DNA of 64,000 nt. It comes from Anaerohalosphaeraceae bacterium (lineage in GTDB: Bacteria > Planctomycetota > Phycisphaerae > Sedimentisphaerales > Anaerohalosphaeraceae). The stretch lies in the NCBI GenBank assembly GCA_037479115.1, contig JBBFLK010000013.1, forward strand, positions 24,919 to 88,918, given 5' to 3'. Positions 34,446 to 43,179 of this stretch are shown piece after piece. The notes under the pieces are model-generated. The model saw only the letters and a program-made list of their open reading frames with translations, did no database searches and had not been told where the DNA came from. The stretch's first letter is position 1, and the number at the start of each line of letters is the position of its first letter. A program made the position numbers and the translations under genes.

Positions 34446-36056
34446 ATGAGACATACAATTTTTCGAAAAACCTCTTCTCTGTTGAAAATATTCCTGCTGT
34501 TGTCTGTTTTTCTCATGCTGTCACTGACAATAACAACAGCAATATACCTCTTCTTCCAGTCCAGAATTGCCATCCAAGAACTGAAGAAATTCCTTTCCAA
34601 ATCAAAAGAAGACAAGCCGGAAACACGAGAAGAGAGAATCGGCAATTCTTCCTTTCGATATCTTCCGGATGGAACTTTGCATCTGATTCGCTTTCGCGGG
34701 AGACTCGGACCAAAAGAAACCGCGGAGATATACGATACGAAAGATCATATTCTTTGGACCGGTTCAAGCGAAACGATTCCATTTGACTACTTGAAAGAAG
34801 CAGAAACTCTTTTGCGTCCCACCCAGTTAAGAAGAGACTGGAGCAGCCCCTGCCGGCAGATTACGTCAACATTTACCCAAGACTGGATTTTTCCGGTCTT
34901 ATCCGATGACGGCAGGAAAACAGAATATTGGCGATATGACTTTCGCCGAAATGTTTTTGTTGGATACAACAGCGCCAAAACCGTTCTCGGCTATTGTTCA
35001 GCAGCCGGGTTCACAGACGATATCAAGCAGACCCGTCCATTTGCCCCCATAACAGGGTTTAAAGCATGGATTCCGGTTTGGTCCTTTTCCCCCAGAGCAT
35101 TTCTTATGACCGTTGATGCGGTTTATGAAGCAGATTTTGAAAATCGCAGTCTGCGCACCCTTTATAGATATGAAACCGCCAAGATTACCAAAGTCCAGCA
35201 GAGCAACTGGAAAGGGTTGGCGGACACAGAACCTAACTCTATTCCTGCACTCTTCATCTGCTGCCGGAAGCAGCCCCCCATCCTAATTGTCGGAGATTCC
35301 TCCCCGCTCACTCTCCAGGTGCCCGATTCCTTTCCGAAAGATGCCTACGAACTGTTTACCTTGAATTATGGAAATGGTTCATTTTATCTAAGCGCCGGCT
35401 GGTACAAAGAGGCACCAATGCCTTGGAATATTCAAGAACTTTTGGCGTGGCATGAAAAAAACAAAGGAAAACCAAAAACGCTCTGGGCTGAACTTTACAA
35501 AATTGAAGCCGATGGAACTCTTACCCGTTTAAATTACTTTGAATACACTCGACCCGTTGAGTTGCCTAAATCAAATCGAGAACAAAAGATGCTCGAAATG
35601 ATTCAAGGATACACTTCCCTGACCAACCCGGCCTGTTTTGCCTGGGTTTTTAATTGGATTAAAAGCCGTTACGACAATGATTCAGATATTTTTTCCAGTG
35701 CTGCATGGTGGGCACCTATTTATTCGTTCCTCGAATACAGCCAACCAACACAACCACTTCTTTATTATCCAGTTATCCTGCTTTTCACAGCGGCAGCGTT
35801 GTTTCATGCTTTGCCGCGCCGAACCTCCTGGGGAAAAACGGCTGTCTGGCTTCTTTTTGTCTTCTGCTTTAACCTGGCCGGGTTTCTGACCTATCTGGCT
35901 TTGAATCACTATCCCGTAATTCGCTGTCAGTCCTGCGGGCGCACACGTGGGCTTAACCGCCCGGACTGTCCGTCCTGTGGGGCCCCGCTGCCTTCCCCGT
36001 CCGCCCGGGATACCGACTTAATCTATCCGCCGTCTCCCCAAACAATGCTGCCCTGA
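34446..36056 (+). CDS. Large membrane protein with C-terminal zinc ribbon, part of the ABC operon
   Basis: A 536-residue protein I cannot assign to a family. One membrane helix (about residues 12-38) leads to an extracytoplasmic region of about 390 residues with tryptophan- and tyrosine-rich beta-like segments. Two further helices (around YYPVILLFTAAALFHAL and AVWLLFVFCFNLAGFLTYLAL) return to a tail with a CxxC-13-CxxC-type zinc ribbon (CQSCGRTRGLNRPDCPSCG). GGAGG lies nine bases before the ATG and 19 bases separate it from the permease, so it belongs to the operon. It could be a sensor or accessory subunit of the transporter. Confidence 0.75.
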   Translation: MRHTIFRKTSSLLKIFLLLSVFLMLSLTITTAIYLFFQSRIAIQELKKFLSKSKEDKPETREERIGNSSFRYLPDGTLHLIRFRGRLGPKETAEIYDTKDHILWTGSSETIPFDYLKEAETLLRPTQLRRDWSSPCRQITSTFTQDWIFPVLSDDGRKTEYWRYDFRRNVFVGYNSAKTVLGYCSAAGFTDDIKQTRPFAPITGFKAWIPVWSFSPRAFLMTVDAVYEADFENRSLRTLYRYETAKITKVQQSNWKGLADTEPNSIPALFICCRKQPPILIVGDSSPLTLQVPDSFPKDAYELFTLNYGNGSFYLSAGWYKEAPMPWNIQELLAWHEKNKGKPKTLWAELYKIEADGTLTRLNYFEYTRPVELPKSNREQKMLEMIQGYTSLTNPACFAWVFNWIKSRYDNDSDIFSSAAWWAPIYSFLEYSQPTQPLLYYPVILLFTAAALFHALPRRTSWGKTAVWLLFVFCFNLAGFLTYLALNHYPVIRCQSCGRTRGLNRPDCPSCGAPLPSPSARDTDLIYPPSPQTMLP

Positions 36057-36062
36057 GACTGG

Positions 36063-36078
36063 AATCGGCCGGCCGATT
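36063..36078. repeat. 16-bp perfect palindrome ahead of miaB
   Basis: AATCGGCC meets its exact complement GGCCGATT without a gap, 21 bases before the miaB ATG. TATACT at 36083-36088 could be a -10 box. Protein binding site or small terminator stem; undecided. Confidence 0.4.
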
Positions 36079-36099
36079 GCGTTATACTGACCGGTTCCG

Positions 36100-37512
36100 A
36101 TGGACGGCAAAAAAATACATTTAAAGAGTTTCGGCTGCCAGATGAACAAACTGGACTCGTCGCTTCTGGCCGCCGCCCTGACCGAAAACGGATGGGAAAT
36201 GACCGATTCGCCCGCCGAGGCCGATGTCGTTGTCATCAACACCTGCTCCGTCCGTGAACACGCCGAACAGCGGGTCTTCTCGCACCTGGGCCACCTGCAG
36301 CATCTGAAAAAAAGCCGTCCGCATCTGCTCGTGGCCGTCATCGGGTGCATGGCCCAGCGGCTTGGGCCTCAGCTGCTTGAGCATCCGGTCGTGGATTTGG
36401 CCGCCGGCCCCGAACAACTCCACGAAGTCCCCGCCCTGCTTCAGCAGGCGATTGAGGAACGGCGAAAAATCCTTGCCGTTACCGAAACAATTCGCCGACC
36501 CGCCGACAGCCCGGATGTCCATACTGTCAGCGAGAGGCTGGACGAGTTTGAGGTTGCCTATGATTCGGATGAAAATCATCTGAAATCGCAGGCCTTTATC
36601 CGAGCCATGCGCGGGTGCAACAATTTCTGCACCTTCTGCATCGTTCCTTATGTCCGCGGGCCTGAAGTGTCTCGGCCGCCCAAGGTCATTCTGCAGCAGG
36701 CCCAAAAACTGGCCGAGCAGGGCATTCAGCAAATCACCCTGCTGGGGCAGACAATTAACTCCTACCGTTATACCGAAAACGGCCGCACTTATACCTTAGC
36801 CGACCTGCTCGAGATAGTCAGTCAAATTGACTCAATCCGGTGGATTCATTTCATTACCAGTCATCCGGCCAAAATGGAGGACTCTGTTTTTGAGGCGATG
36901 GCCCATCTGCCCAAAGTCTGCCCCTACCTGCACATGCCCGCTCAGAGCGGCTCGGACAGGATTCTGAAGGCGATGAACCGCGGCTACACGGCCCGACAGT
37001 ACCTGGACCTGATTGAAAAAGCCCGGTCGATTGTCCCGAATCTGGCCGTTACCGGCGACTTTATCGTCGGCTTTCCGGGGGAAACAGAAGAGGATTTTGA
37101 GGCCACGGCCGATCTGGTCCAGAAAGTCCGCTACAAAAACTGCTTTATCTTCAAATATTCCCCGCGCCCGGGCACCTATGCGGATAAGCGGCTTGAGGAC
37201 AATGTGCCTGCGGAAGTCAAACAGCAGCGAAATATACGACTGCTTGAACTGGTCAACCAAATTGCGGAAGAAGACAACCGGCGATTTTTCGGACAAACGC
37301 TTGAAGTGCTTGTGGAAGGCCCCAGCAAAAAGCCCCATCTGAACAAGGCCGAGTCCGCCGACCAGCCCCAGCTGATCGGCCGCACCGCTCACGACTATAT
37401 TGTCGTCTTCAACGGCCCTGCCGAGCTGGCCGGACAATTCGTCCAAGTCAAAATCACAAAAACTTCCGCCCTGACCCTTTTTGGGAAATGGGTCAATCAA
37501 GCCAGGAAATAG
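36100..37512 (+). CDS. miaB: tRNA-2-methylthio-N6-dimethylallyladenosine synthase
   Basis: A 470-residue radical SAM methylthiotransferase that modifies A37 of tRNAs reading U-starting codons. The N-terminal UPF0004 domain has C13, C49 and C83 for the second cluster (KSFGCQMN, INTCSVRE, IGCMAQR). The radical SAM cluster CNNFCTFC is at residues 173-180, and a C-terminal TRAM domain follows. PCCG-type length and the CQMN start favour MiaB over MtaB or RimO. Its last 16 bases overlap the convergent tsaE gene. Confidence 0.94.
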   Translation: MDGKKIHLKSFGCQMNKLDSSLLAAALTENGWEMTDSPAEADVVVINTCSVREHAEQRVFSHLGHLQHLKKSRPHLLVAVIGCMAQRLGPQLLEHPVVDLAAGPEQLHEVPALLQQAIEERRKILAVTETIRRPADSPDVHTVSERLDEFEVAYDSDENHLKSQAFIRAMRGCNNFCTFCIVPYVRGPEVSRPPKVILQQAQKLAEQGIQQITLLGQTINSYRYTENGRTYTLADLLEIVSQIDSIRWIHFITSHPAKMEDSVFEAMAHLPKVCPYLHMPAQSGSDRILKAMNRGYTARQYLDLIEKARSIVPNLAVTGDFIVGFPGETEEDFEATADLVQKVRYKNCFIFKYSPRPGTYADKRLEDNVPAEVKQQRNIRLLELVNQIAEEDNRRFFGQTLEVLVEGPSKKPHLNKAESADQPQLIGRTAHDYIVVFNGPAELAGQFVQVKITKTSALTLFGKWVNQARK

Positions 37513-37961
37513 GGGCAGTTTTGAATGGTAATTCGCCGCTCTGTAGGCCCCTCATGCGAAAAATCAATCCGGATATAGTCCAACCCCTCCAGAGCCGCCA
37601 TCACCTTATCCGCCCATTCGATTAAAAGAACCGCATCCGGCCCCAGATAATCCGAAATCCCCAGATTTTCGAATTCATGAATCGATTTGAGCCGGTAGGC
37701 ATCGATATGATACACCGTCAGCTGGCCGTCCCGAGCGCAATACTCATTCATCAAAACAAACGTCGGGCTGTTCACGGCTCCCAGCCCCGCTGCCCCCAGT
37801 CCGGCTGCAACCCCCTTGATAAAATGCGTCTTGCCCGTCCCGAGCGTCCCAATCAAGGCGGCAACCTCGCCCCCCTTCAGTGCCGACCCGAACCGCCGGC
37901 CCAGTTCTATCGTCTCTTCGGGCGAATGCGTAATCGTTTCAAAAACCTTCATCTCGGTCAT
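37497..37961 (-). CDS. tsaE: tRNA threonylcarbamoyladenosine biosynthesis ATPase TsaE
   Basis: A 154-residue ATPase of the t6A37 pathway. Walker A is GTLGTGKTHF; SPTFVLMNEY and HIDAYRL are the family switch and Asp motifs, and LIEWADK follows near the end. TsaE works with TsaB and TsaD, which are not in the window. The ATG overlaps the thiL stop by four bases, so the two are translationally coupled. Confidence 0.94.
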   Translation of the reverse strand: MTEMKVFETITHSPEETIELGRRFGSALKGGEVAALIGTLGTGKTHFIKGVAAGLGAAGLGAVNSPTFVLMNEYCARDGQLTVYHIDAYRLKSIHEFENLGISDYLGPDAVLLIEWADKVMAALEGLDYIRIDFSHEGPTERRITIQNCPYFLA

Positions 37962-38872
37962 AAATGGTCAAACCCCCGCGGCACCAGTTCTTCCACCCGC
38001 CCGTTCGGCATCCGAATTTGCATGCGGCGGCTGTCCGTAATCCTCCCGATAACGGTCAGCGGAACCATCGAAAAGCCCTTCAATTTTTCCCACTGGTCCT
38101 GACGGAGTGTAAAGAGAAGTTCAAAATCCTCGCCGTCATTCAGCGCCGCCTCCAGCGGATTGGGCATTTGTTGGGCCGCCTCCGAAATCGGAATTGCCTC
38201 CGCCTCCAGCAGGGCTCCGACGCCGCTTTGCGTACAGATTCGGTTCAGGTCCGTGCTCAGTCCGTCCGTAATATCCATCATCGAATGAATCCGGGCCAGC
38301 CGCGTCATCTCCAGCGCCTCCTGCACCCGCGGCACAAACTCCAGGTGTTTGCCCTGAATAGACCCGCCCAGGGTGCCGGTCACACAAATCAAATCTCCGA
38401 CCTGGGCTCCGCTTCGCCGCACCGGCGGATGATGCCCGCTGGGCCGGCTGAGCATGGTATAGCAGAGAACCAGTTTGCCCTCCGGGTGCCGCCACTTCGT
38501 AATATCCCCGCCCACCACTTCGCAGTCAAAGGGCTCACCCGCCCGCACGCGACCGGCATGCAGCTGCTTGAGATGCTCGATGCCGAAATTCGTCGGCAGC
38601 GACACGGCCGCCACGGCACAAAGGGGCACCGTCGCCATCGCCGCGCAATCGCTCAGCGAGGCCGCCATCGCCTTATAGCCCGCCTGCTCAAGCGTGCAGG
38701 AGGACAGGTCAAAGTGCACGCCGTCCATCAGCGTATCGGTGGTAATCAGAACCGATACCCCCTCCGCCAGCTGAATCTCGGCCATATCATCCCCAATCCC
38801 TATTGGGAACCGCTTCGGGTCCAGCCGGGACTGTCGGGCAAACCAGGATGTAATTTCGTCTTCACGCGACAT
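37958..38872 (-). CDS. thiL: Thiamine-monophosphate kinase
   Basis: A 304-residue PurM-like kinase making thiamine diphosphate from thiamine monophosphate. GIGDDMAEI, TTDTLMDGVHF and AAMATVPLCAVAAVSLP are the N-terminal metal and ATP motifs; VGGDITKW, MMDITDGLSTDLNRI and GEDFELLFT complete the family set. It lies 33 bases after argH and overlaps tsaE, forming argH-thiL-tsaE. Confidence 0.95.
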   Translation of the reverse strand: MSREDEITSWFARQSRLDPKRFPIGIGDDMAEIQLAEGVSVLITTDTLMDGVHFDLSSCTLEQAGYKAMAASLSDCAAMATVPLCAVAAVSLPTNFGIEHLKQLHAGRVRAGEPFDCEVVGGDITKWRHPEGKLVLCYTMLSRPSGHHPPVRRSGAQVGDLICVTGTLGGSIQGKHLEFVPRVQEALEMTRLARIHSMMDITDGLSTDLNRICTQSGVGALLEAEAIPISEAAQQMPNPLEAALNDGEDFELLFTLRQDQWEKLKGFSMVPLTVIGRITDSRRMQIRMPNGRVEELVPRGFDHL

Positions 38873-38905
38873 AAAGATGAAATTTTTTCTATTTGCTTTT
38901 TCAAA

Positions 38906-40297
38906 TCACTGTTCTTTGATTTTTTCCTTCCAATACTGAATTTGCGCTCGGGTATTTTTAAGACTGCCGGCGCCGAGCGTCTTGTAGTTCCTGCACACGC
39001 CGGCGGGGTCCAAAACATCATACACATCCCTGTCAATCATCCGGCAGACGGCCTGCATCTGCTCCAACGACAGCTGCGAGAGTTTGACCTTGCCCTCTTT
39101 TTCGCACTGGGCCACGAGAGTCCCGACAATGCCGTGCGCCTCCCGGAACGGAACTCCTTTGCCGACGAGATACTCGGCCATCGCCGTTGCATCCAGAAAT
39201 CCTTCCTCCAATCCCTGCGCAATGCGCTTTGTCTGAAACGTCGTATGCTCAACAATCGCCCGTGCCATCTGCACACACGCTTCCGTCACATCAGCCGCCC
39301 GAAAGACATGCAGCTTGTCCTCCTGCAGGTCCCGATTGTATGTGGACGGCTGGGCCTTGAGAATCGTCAGCATCCCTACAAGGGCCCCATAGACTGAACC
39401 GGTCTTGCCCCGAATCAGCTCCAGCATATCCGGATTGCGCTTTTGCGGCATCATGCTCGACGAGGTGCAGTAGGCATCCGCAATTCGGATAAAGCCGAAC
39501 TCGGTTGTCGCAAACAGAATCCAGTCCTCGGCCAGTCGAGACAGATGGGCGGCAATCAGGGAGCAGCAGAAGATAAACTCGGCACAAAAATCCCTATCGG
39601 AAACCGAATCAATGCTGTTATAGGCAATGTCGGCAAAACCGAGGGATTTGGCCGTCATTTCCCGGTCCAGCGGCAGGGTCGAGCCCGCCACAGCCCCGCT
39701 GCCCAGCGGACAGACATTCAGGCGTGTACGGCAGTCTTTCAGACGGCCCCAATCTCTGGCCAGCATCTCCACAAAACTAAGAAGATAGGCCCCAATTGTC
39801 ACCGGCTGAGCCCGCTGCAGGTGCGTATAGGCAGGCATAATGTCCTCCGCATACTGTTCGGCCTGTTTAACCAGCGCCCGCTGCAGGTCCGTCAGATACG
39901 CCTGCAGAATCTCAATCTCATCCCGCATCCAGAGCCGCAGATCCGTTGCCACCTGGTCATTGCGGCTTCGTCCGGTGTGCAGCTTTTTTCCCGCCTCGCC
40001 GATTTTGGCAATCAGCGCCGCCTCCACCGCCATATGGATATCCTCCTGCCGCTTGTCAAACTCAAACCGGCCTGAGGCAATCTCCTCGGCAATCTCCAGA
40101 AGCCCCTTCTTAATCTCCGCCAGCTCGGCCCGGGTAATCAGTCCCTTCGCCGCCAGCATCTCGGCATGCGCAATCGAACCGGCGATATCGTGCTTATACA
40201 ACCGCCTGTCGAACGACAGCGACTCCACAAAATCCACCGCCAGTTCATCCGGTCCGCCCGCCAGCCGCTTTTCCCAGCTTTTTTCGCCTTGTGCCAT
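38906..40297 (-). CDS. argH: Argininosuccinate lyase
   Basis: A 463-residue fumarase-superfamily lyase, the last step of arginine synthesis. THLQRAQP, HTGRSRNDQVATDLRLW and the signature SSSMMPQKRNPDMLELIRG (mobile catalytic serine loop) are clear. Length is normal for the family. No other arg genes are close. It is followed on the same strand by thiL and tsaE. Confidence 0.97.
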   Translation of the reverse strand: MAQGEKSWEKRLAGGPDELAVDFVESLSFDRRLYKHDIAGSIAHAEMLAAKGLITRAELAEIKKGLLEIAEEIASGRFEFDKRQEDIHMAVEAALIAKIGEAGKKLHTGRSRNDQVATDLRLWMRDEIEILQAYLTDLQRALVKQAEQYAEDIMPAYTHLQRAQPVTIGAYLLSFVEMLARDWGRLKDCRTRLNVCPLGSGAVAGSTLPLDREMTAKSLGFADIAYNSIDSVSDRDFCAEFIFCCSLIAAHLSRLAEDWILFATTEFGFIRIADAYCTSSSMMPQKRNPDMLELIRGKTGSVYGALVGMLTILKAQPSTYNRDLQEDKLHVFRAADVTEACVQMARAIVEHTTFQTKRIAQGLEEGFLDATAMAEYLVGKGVPFREAHGIVGTLVAQCEKEGKVKLSQLSLEQMQAVCRMIDRDVYDVLDPAGVCRNYKTLGAGSLKNTRAQIQYWKEKIKEQ

Positions 40298-40384
40298 GGT
40301 CAGTCTCCAGACAGAATAAAAGACCTCTTGTGTCTATTTCGGAATCATAGACCGCCGCAGGGAATCTGTCAATTGATGATTTGG

Positions 40385-41440
40385 TTACTCCTTTTGGTTT
40401 GATTCAGACGAGCCGGCCGCCGAGAGCTCCTCCTTCGGACGCGTCTTCCAGCGACGGTGAATCCACCAGTATTGCGTTGGGTCCTTTCGGATAAACTCCT
40501 CCAGGGCTCGTGTGTATTCCTGAGCCAGCCAGCCCAGCGGGTCCTGCTTATTCTGCCATTCCTGCGGCCAAATAATCCGACTGCATTCCATCTCAAAGAA
40601 AAAGCGGTTTCCCACCCGGCGGCTGCCCCCAATCACCAGCGGCAGGTTGTAATGAATCGCCAGCAGGGGAATGCTCTTGTAAGAGCTGGCCTTGCGTCCG
40701 AAGAAATCCACAAAAATGCCTTTGCGCCCGGCGTCCTGGTCGGCAATAAAACACAGCGTCGCCCCTTCTTTGACCAGCTGCTCCATCTGCTCGGAGGCCC
40801 CAAACTTGTCGATAATCTTCTGCCCATGACGCTGACGAATGCCGTACAGGTAGCGGTTGATGTAGGGATTATCCAGAGGCCGAGCGATGCTGTACACATT
40901 AAACCCCCACTGCCCGAGCATATACCCGATAATTTCAAAGTTGCCGTAATGCCCGGTAGCCATCAGGAGTCCTTTTTTTTCGTGCATCATCCATTTCACA
41001 CGCTCGATGTTAATCAGCCGGGCATAATCAGGCCAGCGCTCCTTGACAACCAGCCGGGGCGTAAAGAACACATCCATCACGAGCATCACCAGATGCTCAA
41101 ACGAACGCCGTCCCACCTCCTCATGCCAGCGGAGGTCTTTTTCCGGATATGCCGCCTGAAGATTCTCCAGGGCCCTCATCCGTCCGCGGGGATAGTATTT
41201 CCAGAGCAAACGCCCTAAAAAACACGCCAGCCGCAGATTCCATTCAATCGGAAAGAAGCCCAAAACAAAAAAGAGAACCCGAACGGCCGCATATCCCAGC
41301 CAGTCCAGAATCGGATTCCGTTCCTTTTTCTTTTTTTTCTTTCGCTGCAGCACGTTTTTTTGATTCCTGACCCAAAAATAAGAAAATTCTATTATTTCAA
41401 CAGGACTGGAATTGTCAAGAATAGTTCCTTGACTGTCCAT
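40385..41440 (-). CDS. LpxL/HtrB-type lysophospholipid or lipid A acyltransferase
   Basis: A 351-residue membrane-associated acyltransferase. The catalytic HxxxxE motif is in ATGHYGNFEIIGYM; later blocks FIADQDAGRKGIFVDFFGRKAS and YWWIHRRWKTRP match lauroyl/KDO2-lipid A acyltransferases. It suggests a lipid A-type outer membrane. The start is uncertain: no clear ribosome binding site precedes the ATG at 41440, and a GTG about 30 codons downstream (with AGGA ahead) is possible. The early KKKKKK run comes from an A-rich tract prone to slippage. Confidence 0.85.
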   Translation of the reverse strand: MDSQGTILDNSSPVEIIEFSYFWVRNQKNVLQRKKKKKKERNPILDWLGYAAVRVLFFVLGFFPIEWNLRLACFLGRLLWKYYPRGRMRALENLQAAYPEKDLRWHEEVGRRSFEHLVMLVMDVFFTPRLVVKERWPDYARLINIERVKWMMHEKKGLLMATGHYGNFEIIGYMLGQWGFNVYSIARPLDNPYINRYLYGIRQRHGQKIIDKFGASEQMEQLVKEGATLCFIADQDAGRKGIFVDFFGRKASSYKSIPLLAIHYNLPLVIGGSRRVGNRFFFEMECSRIIWPQEWQNKQDPLGWLAQEYTRALEEFIRKDPTQYWWIHRRWKTRPKEELSAAGSSESNQKE

Positions 41441-41491
41441 TATTGGATTCTTACAATTCTCTAATAAAAAATAATTTCGGAAGGGTTTGAT

Positions 41492-42571
41492 ATGGATTTT
41501 AATAATTATAAACCGGTAGAACCGTCGGCGTCGGCCCCAATCCCGACGGCAATTCCCCTGCAGTCTCCCCCTCCCCCTTCGCCTCCGCCTCCTCCGCGCA
41601 AAAAAGGAATCGTCTGGAAAATCTTCTGGGGAATTGTGCTGGTCCTCTCCATCCTGACCAATCTGCTCCTTTTGGCGGCTTTAGGGGGAATGGCAGCACT
41701 CCTTTCCTCTACGGCTTTTCGAGGGGTCGAGCGGCAATTTGAAGAATCCGTCCTCATTGAGGGCCCCCGACACCAAACTCTGGCTGTCCTTAATCTCAAA
41801 GATATAATTGACGAGACCGCCAGTGAACAGGTCCGCAAACAGCTTGAACAGGCCGCCAATGACACCTCTATTCGGGGGATTATTGTCCGAATCATCAGCC
41901 CGGGCGGGTATGTTTCCTCCAGCGACCAGATTTACAATGAAATCAAACGCTTTCGGGAACGGACCGGCAAACCTGCCGTTGCTTTTATGCAGTCTGTGGC
42001 GGCCTCCGGCGGGTATTACTCCGCAGTCGCCTGTGACAAGATAGTCGCTGAACCAACCGTCATCACCGGCTCTATCGGCGTGATTCTGAGCCATCTGGTG
42101 ATTCAGGACCTGCTGGAGCAAAAACTCGGCATCAATCCGGTGGTTGTCAAAAGCGGCGAAAAGAAAGACTGGCCCAGTCTTTTCCATCGAACGACGGAAG
42201 AACAAACCGCCTACCTGAAGGAAAAACTGATTCAGCCCGCCTTTGAGCGGTTTCTCGAAGTCGTCTGCGAAGGCCGACGGGATGTCTTAACTCCCGAAGA
42301 GGTACGGCGTCTGGCCGACGGCAGCATCTATCCTGCACCGGAAGCCCTCCAGAAGCGGCTGATTGATCAAATCGGCTACCTGCACGATGCCGTCGCCGTC
42401 ACGGAACAATTGGCCGGAATTCAGGGTTCCCGCGTCATTGAATACAAAGAGCGGTTTGCCTTCTGGGACCTGCTGGCCGCACAGGGAAAAACTTCATTCA
42501 AATTCGACACGAAAACTCTTCACCAATGGACCACTCCTCAACTAATGTATCTATGGGACGGAAGACCCTAA
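41492..42571 (+). CDS. sppA: Signal peptide peptidase SppA (short, membrane-anchored type)
   Basis: A 359-residue protease of family S49. A cytoplasmic tail with a run of prolines (residues about 25-36) precedes one membrane helix (about 45-72). The ClpP-like domain has Ser172 in SVAASGGYY and Lys225 in SGEKKDW, a 53-residue spacing as in B. subtilis-type SppA, and GSIGVIL downstream of the Ser. It degrades cleaved signal peptides in the membrane. GGAAGGG precedes the ATG. The next gene overlaps its 3' end. Confidence 0.9.
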   Translation: MDFNNYKPVEPSASAPIPTAIPLQSPPPPSPPPPPRKKGIVWKIFWGIVLVLSILTNLLLLAALGGMAALLSSTAFRGVERQFEESVLIEGPRHQTLAVLNLKDIIDETASEQVRKQLEQAANDTSIRGIIVRIISPGGYVSSSDQIYNEIKRFRERTGKPAVAFMQSVAASGGYYSAVACDKIVAEPTVITGSIGVILSHLVIQDLLEQKLGINPVVVKSGEKKDWPSLFHRTTEEQTAYLKEKLIQPAFERFLEVVCEGRRDVLTPEEVRRLADGSIYPAPEALQKRLIDQIGYLHDAVAVTEQLAGIQGSRVIEYKERFAFWDLLAAQGKTSFKFDTKTLHQWTTPQLMYLWDGRP

Positions 42572-43179
42572 ACCAAAACATTTCTATTTCACCGAAAACA
42601 ACGTGGGCTTCCCGACTGCCGCTCGGACTGCCTTTGGCTGTTTTTCTGTCGGTTTATCTGGCTTATTTTGCCGGCTGGACGGCCTTCTATGAGAAAAGGA
42701 CTCACGAAATTCTGGCACTGCCGATTCTGGCTGCGGCTTTCTTTGTTTATTTTGCCAGAACCTGTCGGGAACGCCATCCGCTCTTTATCCTGTTAACCGC
42801 CCTGTCGGGGGCCTTCTTTCTCCGCGAATGGCACTTCAGCGGCACCAGTACAGGCATCTATATTGCCTTAATTATTTTGGCTGCTTTGGCATGGAAATGG
42901 AAAGAAGCCCTGAAAATCCTTCATCAGTGGCTCCCTATGAAGGTCTGGCTTCTCACGGCTTTTCTTACGTATGGTCTTTCCCAATTCACAGCACGCCGAG
43001 GATTTCGCGTTCTCCATCTCCCCCTCGAATATGAACTGCACGTCGGGCTGGAGGAAGTGCTCGAAACGGCCGCTCACCTGATGCTGCTGTACATCAGTTT
43101 TCTGTCCTGGCGATTCTCGGCCAAACCGCAGGCCGAGCTGCTCACTTCGACCCCAGATTCAGCCGAATCAGCTCAATAA
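42526..43179 (+). CDS. Hypothetical multi-pass membrane protein
   Basis: A 217-residue protein with about five membrane helices (LPLAVFLSVYLAYFAGW, ILALPILAAAFFVYF, IYIALIILAALAW, VWLLTAFLTYGL, LMLLYISFLSW). I do not recognise a family. A histidine- and glutamate-containing stretch (YELHVGLEEVLETAAHL) could be functional. The ATG used overlaps sppA by 46 bases; a second ATG at 42553 (still overlapping) is equally possible. Its last 38 bases overlap the convergent GxGYxYP gene. Confidence 0.65.
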   Translation: MDHSSTNVSMGRKTLNQNISISPKTTWASRLPLGLPLAVFLSVYLAYFAGWTAFYEKRTHEILALPILAAAFFVYFARTCRERHPLFILLTALSGAFFLREWHFSGTSTGIYIALIILAALAWKWKEALKILHQWLPMKVWLLTAFLTYGLSQFTARRGFRVLHLPLEYELHVGLEEVLETAAHLMLLYISFLSWRFSAKPQAELLTSTPDSAESAQ

